Below are positions 16,501-25,328 of a stretch of DNA of 27,876 nucleotides, in pieces. The position numbers and the translations under genes were made by a program. Within the stretch, counting starts at the first letter, position 1; each line of letters starts with the position of its first letter. A model generated the notes under the pieces. That model did not search any database. It saw only the letters and a list, made by a program, of their open reading frames with translations, and had not been told where the DNA came from. The DNA is from a virus, in IMG/VR virus record IMGVR_UViG_3300010300_000082, positions 1-27,876 of that record; one strand, given 5' to 3'.

Positions 16501-16812
16501 GTTCAGTTACAAAATGATGACACACCATTCATTGTAACAGGCTCAGCTTTAACAGGTAAACAAGGTGTTGGTGCAGGCCAATGGAGAGATAGACAGAGCT
16601 TTATTAGTGACGTTTCAAAAATTCAAGATAGTAATTATTACCAAGAATACTCTTATGTAGTTAGAACTGGTATAGCGTTAGCTAAATATGAAGAACAACT
16701 AAAAGAAATATTACATGTATCAGGTACTAAGTTATTTGGTGAAGTAGTTAAAGTAAGGGAATCAGAAACGCTAGCATTAACAGCAGCGAATGCAACAATA
16801 ACAACGAGTTAA
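13522..16812 (+). CDS. 7: gp7-like baseplate wedge protein with inserted beta repeats
   Basis: A 1096-residue protein (T4 gp7 has 1032). Residues 1-135 are an alpha-helical domain (FILAYYEWLESNNQTNKVLR, FMIKHISDLYQSKGSIRSIE, LLIRMLFGQEIEVFLPSSR). A similar domain at this position occurs in gp7-type proteins of marine T4-like phages. Residues about 150-1010 are beta-rich, Gly/Asn/Ser/Thr-rich and repetitive: GSGY-type loops at 542, 663, 772 and 984 and NGGYGY at 261, and NATH loops at 624 and 859. The C-terminus is again a compact helical domain (QWRDRQSFISDVSKIQDSNY, LAKYEEQLKEILHVSGTKLF). The gp7 assignment rests on its place between gp6 and gp8 and its size; the T4 protein is very different in sequence. 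It starts at a TAATG overlap with gp6. Confidence 0.65.
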   Translation: MPSKPEYISNFIENQFPDIFRESNSEIVQFILAYYEWLESNNQTNKVLRELKDNRDIDSSIEDFVIHFKNTFLQGTQLDSESDERFMIKHISDLYQSKGSIRSIELLIRMLFGQEIEVFLPSSRVLIPSQSSFNKPSYLELSPSDRTASFIGKEVIGSSSGATAFVESVITKVINGKRITLAFLSNVVGNFQTGEFISDDGLIENAPKMVGSLTNITITNGGRLFSVGDTFNVISSTGKDGRARITSVVDATGKVDYELANGGYGYTISNNFTRSLSSNATLIVENTTNSNTDIEDFFLFETVQQPLANVTWNAGMTASDFLTAANSGSLLIGINIASNTAVANGYWVAGGAGNTVTIQVANGDFTGADFIRVGAKSNLASNVAVSAVVNATATGEFIGREVRDTANVIGLNANNKPFFKGNHTFVVGTTSNTYANVANTGSGTGGDFEVGSLGTQETLSLFTDIIGANNTAQNPVPTSNVHVNGSNSGIGFVDSVTIDTSIGINNIANSGMPFAANGTFSAGDYIFEANLVVNSIAVTTVGSGYSNSDTVVFTGGSPSTTAVANVVTDSNGTVQGIEISNNGIQYESVPAVTITSSGSGAVLKARMKASGNSIGAVGTIKSINATHIVARNLSNGAFTNSRTITNEGVNAFANVANSTLLAGSGYAPSDTVTFSGGSPNVTATGVFSANASNSGSVHSVLLNEPGTEYDSNASIVINTSTGTGASVSVNMDFGYGLPKSGQADLTTILYNALTFSTFTIGTIESLNFINPGSGYNLDPVPLVHNPYVAGFNRRDLVCVIGNRNGLFIPGENLSQTLSLAGFLVSHSGNVTLDGGAPITIGEGVSQAATGATGVIESSNATHIKISNPIGTFNDATDIVTLSSNAAINPDSSGVAATTISAIASGRYKSTSTVNNVEQIKIRRLKFGQAFVAGATLTGATSGATANVLFAYQDDTTLPIGLNAVVNATVITANGVASGVEIIDSGYGYEANSVVQLQNDDTPFIVTGSALTGKQGVGAGQWRDRQSFISDVSKIQDSNYYQEYSYVVRTGIALAKYEEQLKEILHVSGTKLFGEVVKVRESETLALTAANATITTS

Positions 16813-16813
16813 T

Positions 16814-19060
16814 ATGGCACACAGTTTTATTACAAATAATTTTAAAGTTTCTAGCGCAGAGCAGTTTAAAGAATCATTAACTGAGCCTGCTAATACTATT
16901 CTATATCTATATTATGGTAAACATACTCCTTTCCCTGACGGAGATACTACTCCCGCATTTGAAGAATCAATTAATAAAGTGCATTATGAATCATACAGAA
17001 GTATGATTGGCGGTAAAAAAGTAAATGATGCAGATGTAATTCATATGGTTAATCATAACCAATGGTCTAATAATACATTGTATGAAATGTATGATGATAC
17101 AAAAGCTCATTTAGATGAAACTAATTTTTTTGTTGTTGTACAAGAAACTTCAAACTATAATGTATTTAAATGCTTAGATAATAACTATGGAGCTAATTCA
17201 GTACAAGCTCCTTCACTGACTGAAACTAATGCGAATGACTCTATTTACATTACAGCGTCAGATGGTTATCAATGGAAGTATATGTATACTATTCCAGAAG
17301 CAACATACGATAAATTTACTACTAATGAATATATTCCAATTGTTTCTAATACAGATGTTACATCAAGCGCAATAGATGGATCAATTCAAGTAATTAAAAT
17401 TACTGACGGTGGTAATAATTATTCAAGTTATGCAAATGGCTTTGTTACCCAATATGGTGTAGCAGGTGATAATAAATTAATAGCTTTATCAGGGACAACT
17501 AGTTCTGTTTTAAACGTAGGAAATACCTCAGGGTTTGTAAAAGAGGAAGTAACAACATCCTTCGTTAATGGTTTAAGAATATTAGATGGCGGGGCTGGTT
17601 ATACTACTTCTGATACTATTACTATAACAGGAACTGCTACAGCTGTAGCAACTGCTAATATTACATCTGTTGACGCAAATGGGGCTATTACTGGTGTAAA
17701 CTTAATTACTAAGGGTAAGTCACATTCTGGTACTCCTACTGTGACAATATCAGGTGGTACTTCTACAGCTAACATATTAGCTAGCTTAGGAACAGCTAAT
17801 GGTGTTATTATTGATTCAAATGCCACTCACTTAACGGTTTCATCTATTAGCGGCACTTTAGATGCAACAGATGAAATTACAGGTACAACATCTTCAACAG
17901 TTTCAAATGTAATATCAGTAACTCAAATAGGGGATGAATTATCCTCTAATACAGATTTTTACAAAGGCTCAGCTTTCTATATTGAATCAGGGACCGGTGC
18001 AGGTCAGATTGGTATAATTGATGAGTATATTGTTACAGCTAATGAAAAAAGAGTGTTACTAGCTTCAGAGTTTAGTACGGCATTAGCTTCTGATAGTAAA
18101 TTTACTATTAGCCCTCAAGTAATAATTACTGGAGACGGAACAGGAGCAGTTGCAAGAGCAAGAGTAAACAGTTTATTAAATGCTAACGTTGTTGCTAATG
18201 TTGAAGTTATTAATGTAGGAAGCGGTTATACATATGCAAATGTAAGTATTCAAGGTAATACAGGATTTGTTACTAATGCAGTTTCAAACAGTTATTTGAC
18301 CACAACAGCTGCCGCACGAGCAGTAATATCACCACCTAATGGGCACGGATCAAATAATCTTTCTGAACTATTTGGTAATAAAATTGGTATTAGTGTATCT
18401 TTAGCTAATACTGAATCAGGTACGTTGATCGCTAATAATGACTTTAGAGAAATAGGTTTAATAAAAGATCCATTATTTGCTAATGGTACATTAACGTTTT
18501 CAGCCAATACAGCTGCTATAAGTTCAGGCTTAACAGTAACAGGAAGCACAAGTAACGCAACAGCTACAGTTGTTTCAGTTGCTTCATCTGATATATCTGT
18601 AAAAGATATTAGAGGATTTTTTAGCTCAAGTGAAACAATTACATTTACAGGCGGTAATGCTACACTTAGTGCTGTATCACAACCTACATCAACGTTTAGA
18701 CAGACACACAAATATACAGCAAACGTTTCTTATACAGGTACGCAAGGAAACGGACTAATAGAAGATGAAAAAGTTAATCAAGGAGAATCTTTAGCTTCAG
18801 GATTTGTTTTATCTCATCCAGGTACTTCTAATGGTAATATTGAATTAACTGATGTTAGAAATACATTCTTACTGTCTGATGTATCCGGGGGTGATAAATA
18901 TTTATCAGGAGCTAATAGTGCTGCAGAGTTTAAAATAACTGGAGTCTCATTACCAGAATTAAAGAGCGGTTCAGGTGATATAATTTACAAAGAGAATATC
19001 TCAGCTGTTGAAAGAGATAATAACCAGACAGAAACATTTAAATTAATATTAAAATTTTAG
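16814..19060 (+). CDS. 8: gp8-like baseplate wedge protein, enlarged by a beta-repeat insertion
   Basis: A 748-residue protein, more than twice T4 gp8 (334). The N-terminus is gp8-like: FITNNFKVSSAEQFKESL, ILYLYYGKHTPFPDGDTTP, and the conserved DGYQWKYMYTIPEATYDKF near residue 152. The C-terminal about 60 residues, ending in KENISAVERDNNQTETFKLI and LKF, also fit the end of gp8. Between them lies an insertion of several hundred residues with the same modules as the gp7-like protein (GAGY near 261, GSGY near 469, NATH at 336). gp8 is a wedge component on the outer face of the baseplate that contacts gp7 and gp10. The start follows the gp7 stop after 1 nt, with only a weak GAG upstream. Confidence 0.8.
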   Translation: MAHSFITNNFKVSSAEQFKESLTEPANTILYLYYGKHTPFPDGDTTPAFEESINKVHYESYRSMIGGKKVNDADVIHMVNHNQWSNNTLYEMYDDTKAHLDETNFFVVVQETSNYNVFKCLDNNYGANSVQAPSLTETNANDSIYITASDGYQWKYMYTIPEATYDKFTTNEYIPIVSNTDVTSSAIDGSIQVIKITDGGNNYSSYANGFVTQYGVAGDNKLIALSGTTSSVLNVGNTSGFVKEEVTTSFVNGLRILDGGAGYTTSDTITITGTATAVATANITSVDANGAITGVNLITKGKSHSGTPTVTISGGTSTANILASLGTANGVIIDSNATHLTVSSISGTLDATDEITGTTSSTVSNVISVTQIGDELSSNTDFYKGSAFYIESGTGAGQIGIIDEYIVTANEKRVLLASEFSTALASDSKFTISPQVIITGDGTGAVARARVNSLLNANVVANVEVINVGSGYTYANVSIQGNTGFVTNAVSNSYLTTTAAARAVISPPNGHGSNNLSELFGNKIGISVSLANTESGTLIANNDFREIGLIKDPLFANGTLTFSANTAAISSGLTVTGSTSNATATVVSVASSDISVKDIRGFFSSSETITFTGGNATLSAVSQPTSTFRQTHKYTANVSYTGTQGNGLIEDEKVNQGESLASGFVLSHPGTSNGNIELTDVRNTFLLSDVSGGDKYLSGANSAAEFKITGVSLPELKSGSGDIIYKENISAVERDNNQTETFKLILKF

Positions 19061-19068
19061 GGTAGTAG

Positions 19069-22000
19069 ATGAGTTTAGATACAAATTTCAACGTAAGTCC
19101 ATATTACGATGATTACGATGAAGATAAAAAGTTCCAGCGTGTTCTTTTTAAACCAGCCGTAGCATTACAAGCAAGAGAACTTACTCAGCTTCAAACAATA
19201 TTACAAAACCAAGTAGAAAGATTTGGTAATAATATTTATAAAGAAGGAACAATTATTGAAGGTTGTTCTATTACTCTTGATCCAGCCTTTGATTATATTA
19301 AAGTAGCAGACTTACAAGTAAATGGTCAACCCGTAGCTCCTTCCACTTATCTTACATTATTTGCTAAAGGTACAGTTTCTAACGTCACAGCTCAAATTGT
19401 TGCTTATGCTGATGGTTTGGTATCTCAAGATCCAAATTTAACTACTTTATATGTTGACTATCTTACAACTGGCTTAAGTAATGCTAAGACGTTTACAACT
19501 ACTGAAACTATTGAAGTACACAGTAATACTTCTTTTAATGCTAACTCATTATATAATAATACTACATTAACTATTGCAGGTTCTGAAGTAACAGATGCAA
19601 ATACAGCTGTTGGCCAAGGTTACGCTGTAAAAGTATCTGAAGGTATAGTTTATTCAAAAGGACATTTCTTAAAAGTAGCTTCTAATACTGTTATTGCTTC
19701 TAAATATTCAAACAAGCCTGATAATGTATCTATTGGTTTTGATGTAGAAGAAACAATTGTTACTTCTGATTCTGATACAACATTACTTGATAATGCATCA
19801 GGTTATAATAATGAAAATGCACCAGGTGCAGATAGATTAAAACTCAATCCATTCTTAACAGCTATACCTACTCAAGATGCTAGATCTAATTCTAATTTCT
19901 TAGCTGTAATGGATTTCCAAAACGGTTTACCTATTTCTAAAAAGTTAACAACACAATACAATGTTATTAACGATGAAATGGCAAATAGAACATTTGAAGA
20001 GTCAGGTAACTATACAGTTAGAGTTAATGAAATGCAGACTGAAGCTGCTAATTCAACTCATTTTAATTTATTAATTGGTCCTGGATTACATTATGTAAAT
20101 GGTAAAAGATTAGAACAATTTAATACAACTAGAATTGCTGTTCAAAAAGCTACAGCTTCAGCTAATACCTCAGGAGAAAATATTACCTTTAATATGGGTA
20201 ACTATTTAATCTTAGATGAAGTAGTAGGTTCATTTGCAGCTAATACGGTAGCAACAATTTCATTAAGAGATACTGCAGGTACATCAGTAACTGATGGAGA
20301 CAACTTAAGTGTAGCTCCTGGTACTGAAATAGGTACTGCAAGCGCAAGAGCTTTTGAATACAACGACGGTGTTCAAGGAACTGCAGCTGCCCAATATAGA
20401 TTATATCTCTTTAATATACAAATGAGTGCTGGTAAAGCATTTAGAAACGTAAAGGCTGTACATTTAAACGGTAAAGGAACAGGTGATGTTGTTTTAGAAA
20501 ACTCTAAAGCAGTCCTAAAAGAAAAGAATTTATTACCAGGTGTATTTGCTCTACCAAGCCCTTCAGTAAAGTCTACTTCTGGTGCTAACTTTATATTTAG
20601 AACTCAACAACAAACAACAGCAACATCTAATACATTTACTCTAAGTGCTGTAACAGGTGTCTTTCCTTATTCAGGAACTCTATCAAACAGTCAAAAGAAA
20701 GATTGGGTAATATATCCTCTTACAGGTGGTGGATCTCATGGTGGTCTAGCTAATAATGTGCCTATTAACTTAGATGATGTTGCAATTACAGTCTCAGGCG
20801 GTTCTGCTACTATTAACTTAACAGGTGCAGTACAGAGTGCTATTACAAGTACAGCGTTTGTAGTTGTTCATAACGAAAAGAAAACTAATGTATCACCTAT
20901 TAAGAAAACTAAAAAAGAAGTTTTCGTAAAAATAAATTGTAGTAATAATAGTGCTACAACTAATGGTCCATTTAGTTTAGGATTACCAGATGTTGTATCA
21001 ATTGACAACGTTTATGTTGGAACTAACTATTCTACAAGTAATCCAGACAATAAATCAAGCTATGAATTAGAAAAGAATGTATTTGAAACTCATTACGGTA
21101 TTTCAAAACTAAGTGTAAAATCTGGAACTACACTTACTTCATCTTCTAGACTTTTAGTTAAAGCAACTGTTATGCAAGCTGACGATCCAGCTGATGGTAA
21201 AGGCTTTTATACAATTTCAAGTTTTAAAGATACTAATGGAACTGATGATCTTCCAATTACAGAAGTACCAGTTTATGAAAGTCCTACAGGTTTAAAAGGT
21301 GATCTTAGGAATTTAATTGATGTACGTCCTCAAGTCGGTAATACAGCAGCGTTTGCAACAGCAGCAGGATCAGCAACAGTTAACCCATCTGATACAGAAT
21401 CATTTGGAAGTATAGAGCATTTTACAGCAGCTCCTAACCAATTATTTGAAACAGATTTTGCCTACTACTTAGGTAGAATAGATAAAATTGCTTTAAATGA
21501 GCAAGGCTATCTAACAACAAAAAGAGGTACACCTTCTTCAAGACCAGTTCCGCCTCAAGATATGCCTGGTGCTTTAAATCTTGGTACTCTAGTAGTTCCT
21601 CCATTCCCGTCTTTAACTTCTAAAGAAGCAAGAGGTACGGCTAGACGTAACGAATCAATTAGTATAACACCAGAAAATATTAGACGTTATACTATGAAAG
21701 AAATTGGCAAGTTTGAAAAACGTCTTAAAAATTTAGAATATTATACAACATTATCAATGCTTGAGCAAAAGACTCAAAACATGGCTATTACAGATGATAA
21801 TGGAAATGATAGATTTAAAAATGGTATATTAGTAGATCCAGCAACTGATTTTAATACAGCAGATGTAGATAATAGAGAATTTAGTATAGGTATTGATCCT
21901 ACAGCTACAGAATTTATTCCTAGATTTAGGCAAGAAGGGATTGATTTAGTTGTTGCTAATACTAATAATGTTATTGAATTAGACGGTGCTTATGTAATGA

Positions 22001-23271
22001 ATGCTACTGAATCCATTATTATGGAACAAAGAGTAGCAACAAATCATAGGCCATGTACTGAAAGTTTCTTTAAGTTTAAGGGTAAAATTAATATGAACCC
22101 TACTTATGATTCTGGGTATGATGAAACAGTAGTAGGTACTAAAGATATATTCGTAGACAGTTCAGCTGGTATGAATGATCTATTAGATAACTTAAATGAA
22201 TTTTATCCTTTAACTAGAACTAATATTGAAATGATAGGTAGTTCTACTGATGTACAGTCTGAAACAGATATAACAAGAGATACAAAATATAAACATTATG
22301 GTTATTGGGGCTATCCAGGGTATAATGCCTGGAACGGCTACTATGGTAACTATGGCGGTTATTATGGTGGTTATTATGGTGATTGGTGGTCAGGATATTA
22401 TTACAATCCATATAGTATAACCACAGAGACAGCTGTTACTACTACAACAACTACAACAACAGATACTTATTTAAAAACAACACAGCAATTGGCAATGGGG
22501 TATGAAAACTCAACTTCACCAGTAGGTGATTTTGTAACTGATGTTTCATTCTCACCATTTATGAGACCGAAAAGAATAAGAATGATCGTTACAGGATTAA
22601 GACCTGATACACGTCATTATTTCTATTTTGATAATACTGACGTAAATGCTAATGTTGCTCCAGGAAGTGTTGCAGCTATTTCTTTACCTCCTTATACGTT
22701 ATTAGATAAACCTAAATATGTATACAGATTTGGTGAGTATGGTGATGCTGTAAACTCTGATGAGTTTGGTGTAATAGAAGCTATATTTGATTTACCTAAA
22801 GAAACATTCTTAGTAGGTGATAGACAGTTAGTTGTAGCTGATGTTAGCTCAATATCTAATTTAGATACAGCTACTTCAAGTGCATCTGAGACTTATAGCG
22901 CTTATAATTATAGTGTAGAAAAAGAAAGTATTACAGTAACTACAAGACAACCAACATTCGATATTTCTTCTTCAGAAGAAACATATACAGAACAAACAAT
23001 CGATGTTGATACAGATATTACAATTACAAATAGTTATGCTTATAACTGGTGGTGGGATGAATACTATCACTTAGATGTTAAACTACCAGACGTAGGCGGC
23101 CAGGACTCAAGTAATACAGCTTACTATCCATATACAAATAATGATATTATTATTTTAACAGATGGTGGAGATACAACTACAGGTACAGGTTCAAAAGCAG
23201 CTGATGCTATAACCGGTGGCGGTGGTGGTAAATCTAGAATTACTGAAGATAACAGAGAGCATAAGAGATAG
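19069..23271 (+). CDS. Large DUF4815-like tail/baseplate structural protein
   Basis: A 1400-residue protein. Its opening (NVSPYYDDYDEDKKFQRVLF, then KPAVALQARELTQLQTILQN and QVERFGNNIYKEGTIIEG) matches what I remember of the DUF4815 family (PF16075) in marine T4-like phages. The central part is beta-rich. At residues about 870-915 a helix (RRYTMKEIGKFEKRLKNLEY) may be a trimer coil. Residues 1077-1115 form a Gly/Tyr/Trp-rich stretch followed by eight consecutive Thr at 1124-1131; a second aromatic patch with Trp1327-1329 lies near the end. The C-terminus is Gly-rich and charged. The position after gp8 corresponds to T4 genes 9-10 (fibre connector and wedge-to-fibre proteins), so an outer-baseplate or fibre-attachment role is likely but not shown. 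AGGGTAG precedes the ATG. Confidence 0.75.
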   Translation: MSLDTNFNVSPYYDDYDEDKKFQRVLFKPAVALQARELTQLQTILQNQVERFGNNIYKEGTIIEGCSITLDPAFDYIKVADLQVNGQPVAPSTYLTLFAKGTVSNVTAQIVAYADGLVSQDPNLTTLYVDYLTTGLSNAKTFTTTETIEVHSNTSFNANSLYNNTTLTIAGSEVTDANTAVGQGYAVKVSEGIVYSKGHFLKVASNTVIASKYSNKPDNVSIGFDVEETIVTSDSDTTLLDNASGYNNENAPGADRLKLNPFLTAIPTQDARSNSNFLAVMDFQNGLPISKKLTTQYNVINDEMANRTFEESGNYTVRVNEMQTEAANSTHFNLLIGPGLHYVNGKRLEQFNTTRIAVQKATASANTSGENITFNMGNYLILDEVVGSFAANTVATISLRDTAGTSVTDGDNLSVAPGTEIGTASARAFEYNDGVQGTAAAQYRLYLFNIQMSAGKAFRNVKAVHLNGKGTGDVVLENSKAVLKEKNLLPGVFALPSPSVKSTSGANFIFRTQQQTTATSNTFTLSAVTGVFPYSGTLSNSQKKDWVIYPLTGGGSHGGLANNVPINLDDVAITVSGGSATINLTGAVQSAITSTAFVVVHNEKKTNVSPIKKTKKEVFVKINCSNNSATTNGPFSLGLPDVVSIDNVYVGTNYSTSNPDNKSSYELEKNVFETHYGISKLSVKSGTTLTSSSRLLVKATVMQADDPADGKGFYTISSFKDTNGTDDLPITEVPVYESPTGLKGDLRNLIDVRPQVGNTAAFATAAGSATVNPSDTESFGSIEHFTAAPNQLFETDFAYYLGRIDKIALNEQGYLTTKRGTPSSRPVPPQDMPGALNLGTLVVPPFPSLTSKEARGTARRNESISITPENIRRYTMKEIGKFEKRLKNLEYYTTLSMLEQKTQNMAITDDNGNDRFKNGILVDPATDFNTADVDNREFSIGIDPTATEFIPRFRQEGIDLVVANTNNVIELDGAYVMNATESIIMEQRVATNHRPCTESFFKFKGKINMNPTYDSGYDETVVGTKDIFVDSSAGMNDLLDNLNEFYPLTRTNIEMIGSSTDVQSETDITRDTKYKHYGYWGYPGYNAWNGYYGNYGGYYGGYYGDWWSGYYYNPYSITTETAVTTTTTTTTDTYLKTTQQLAMGYENSTSPVGDFVTDVSFSPFMRPKRIRMIVTGLRPDTRHYFYFDNTDVNANVAPGSVAAISLPPYTLLDKPKYVYRFGEYGDAVNSDEFGVIEAIFDLPKETFLVGDRQLVVADVSSISNLDTATSSASETYSAYNYSVEKESITVTTRQPTFDISSSEETYTEQTIDVDTDITITNSYAYNWWWDEYYHLDVKLPDVGGQDSSNTAYYPYTNNDIIILTDGGDTTTGTGSKAADAITGGGGGKSRITEDNREHKR
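22297..22413 (+). repeat. Gly/Tyr/Trp-rich low-complexity segment in the DUF4815-like protein
   Basis: Codons for residues 1077-1115 give 15 Tyr, 11 Gly and 4 Trp in 39 residues, with the recurring unit YYGG (NYGGYYGGYYGDWWSG). It is followed after a short gap by eight consecutive Thr codons (1124-1131). The frame is intact through both stretches. Confidence 0.9.
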
Positions 23272-23279
23272 GAGAATAA

Positions 23280-25328
23280 ATGGGCGCAACTAATAAATGG
23301 TATAATAAGAGTAGTCTAAACGACGATCCTATTGCGCAAACTTTTAGGATTTTACCTGAACATTGTGCAGATTCTGATGGCTTATATTTATCATCAATTG
23401 ATTTATTTTTTCAGAAAAAAGATTCTAAATATGGATTAAATGTTGATATTAGAGAAGTTAAAAACGGTTACCCAACTAAAAAAGTTTTACAGTTTAGTAA
23501 AAAACATTTATTATCTAAAGAGGTAGCAGTTTCAGCAACCGGAGCTACTCCTACAAGAGTTATTTTTCCAGGACCAGTATTTTTAAAAACTGGTTTGCAG
23601 TATGCTATTTGTATTAGACCTGATGCTGGTTCACCAGATTATAGAATATGGTTTTCACAAAAAGGAGAAAATGATGTAGTATCAGGTTCACCAATTAACT
23701 CAACTTGGGGTGACGGAGTCTTATTTGTATCTGCTTCTGATACATGGGAGCCTAGATTAGACGCTGATCTTAAATTTAGAATATATAAGAGTGTATTTAA
23801 TGCAAAGAAAACTGGTACTGTAACTTTAACTAACAGAGATTTAGAATTCTTTACTATTAATAACTTATCAGGTACATTTAGAAATGATGAAGAAGTATAT
23901 AAAGTGCCTTCTTCTTTTGCAACTGGTAACGTTGCTATTGTAAAAGGAAATACTACAGTAACTGGAACAAGTACAACATTCACATCAGATTATGCTGCAG
24001 GTGATTCTATTGTAGTAAGACAAACTTCAGATACAGATATAGCAGACGTATTAACAGTTAAATCAGTAGAAAGCGATACATCATTAACTATTTTAGGAGC
24101 TCCAAGAGTAGGCATTACTATTGGTAGAGCTGCTAAAGTTCCTACAGGAAGAGTTCAAAGAGTATTTGCTAATGCAACAGTTACTCAAGTAACATTAAAA
24201 GATTCAACTGCAGTAACTGGTTCTTACTTTGCTAATAATGATACAATTAAAGGTACTATTTCAGCAGCTAATGCAGCAATTACTTCAGTAGATAATAGAG
24301 TAGTAAATAATTTCCAACCATTTGTTTATAAAACTGAGCCGACTGGTTCAACTATTACAGCTGATTTTAAAATATCAGAATCAGCTAACTTAGATAATCA
24401 ATCTACAAGTCAGCTTATAAGTGGTGTATCAAATAAAGTTTTTGATTATGAAGGTGCTGTATTTAGTAAATCAAATGAAATAGTAGGTGGTGGTAAAAAG
24501 TCGCTTGTTATTACTCAGACTCTTAAAACAACTAATGAAAATGTTTCACCTATTTCAGACCCTGAAGTTAGTTTAGTACAAACATATCAAAATTTAATTA
24601 ATAACGATTATACTAATGAAAAATTATTTGGCTTAGGTGCTTCACAATCAAGATACTTATCTAAAACAGTTCAGCTTGCTTCAGGTTTAGACGCTGATGA
24701 CCTAGCAGTTTATGTAACAGGTTATAGACCTGCTAATACAGATATTAAAGCATATTGTATGGTTACAGCTTTAGATGATTCAGATAAACTAATTGATAAG
24801 CAATGGACTGAAATGGCTATTTCACCAGAGCAAGTTAACTTATTTAGTTCTAATGAATCAGCAAACGACTTTAGAGAATTTAAATTTACTATTCCATCTA
24901 TCCCAACAATTGATGGTAATAATAAACAAGCAGGCACAGCTAATACTACTAGCGGAAGTACAACGGTAGCAATAGCCTCAGCAAGTACATATTATTCAGC
25001 TGGTGATTTAATTATTGTTACTGATGGTATTAAAAATAACTATGTACTAGGAAGAGTAGCATCTGCTAATGCTACAGCAGTTGTTCTTAACACAGCAGCT
25101 GATAAAACGTTCTCTTCAGGGTTACATTATAAAGTAAATACAGATGAGAAGCAATCAGCAGTAGCATATCCACAAGGTGATGGTACAGTAAAATTACGAT
25201 ACTTTGATAGTACTGGAGCTGAACACGAAACATTTGCATTCTTCCAGGTAAAATTAGTTCTACTTGCTGATGCAACTAACAAGGTACCAAGAATAGCTGA
25301 TATGAGAGCTATTGCATTAAGCTTATAA
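23280..25328 (+). CDS. Tail structural protein partnered with the DUF4815-like protein
   Basis: A 682-residue protein. The N-terminal about 175 residues start with DDPIAQTFRILPEH and continue with LYLSSIDLFFQKKDSKYGLN, VFLKTGLQYAICIRPDAG and FSQKGENDVVSG, a beta-sandwich-like block that I associate with the C-terminal part of DUF4815-containing proteins in other marine T4-like phages. The rest is beta-rich with Thr/Ser/Ala repeats (about 185-400), then a domain with GLDADDLAVYVTGYRPANTD near 466, and a final conserved-looking domain (VKLRYFDSTGAEHETFAFFQ, then VPRIADMRAIALSL). It starts 8 nt after the preceding stop with AGGAG upstream and probably assembles with that protein. No enzyme motif was seen. 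Confidence 0.7.
   Translation: MGATNKWYNKSSLNDDPIAQTFRILPEHCADSDGLYLSSIDLFFQKKDSKYGLNVDIREVKNGYPTKKVLQFSKKHLLSKEVAVSATGATPTRVIFPGPVFLKTGLQYAICIRPDAGSPDYRIWFSQKGENDVVSGSPINSTWGDGVLFVSASDTWEPRLDADLKFRIYKSVFNAKKTGTVTLTNRDLEFFTINNLSGTFRNDEEVYKVPSSFATGNVAIVKGNTTVTGTSTTFTSDYAAGDSIVVRQTSDTDIADVLTVKSVESDTSLTILGAPRVGITIGRAAKVPTGRVQRVFANATVTQVTLKDSTAVTGSYFANNDTIKGTISAANAAITSVDNRVVNNFQPFVYKTEPTGSTITADFKISESANLDNQSTSQLISGVSNKVFDYEGAVFSKSNEIVGGGKKSLVITQTLKTTNENVSPISDPEVSLVQTYQNLINNDYTNEKLFGLGASQSRYLSKTVQLASGLDADDLAVYVTGYRPANTDIKAYCMVTALDDSDKLIDKQWTEMAISPEQVNLFSSNESANDFREFKFTIPSIPTIDGNNKQAGTANTTSGSTTVAIASASTYYSAGDLIIVTDGIKNNYVLGRVASANATAVVLNTAADKTFSSGLHYKVNTDEKQSAVAYPQGDGTVKLRYFDSTGAEHETFAFFQVKLVLLADATNKVPRIADMRAIALSL

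Noticed and set aside
18892-18907. A 16-bp perfect palindrome, TGATAAATATTTATCA, with late-promoter-like halves
   Set aside because: It lies deep inside the gp8-like gene, encodes part of GDKYLSG in frame, is not near a gene start, and its halves match the octamer only seven of eight.
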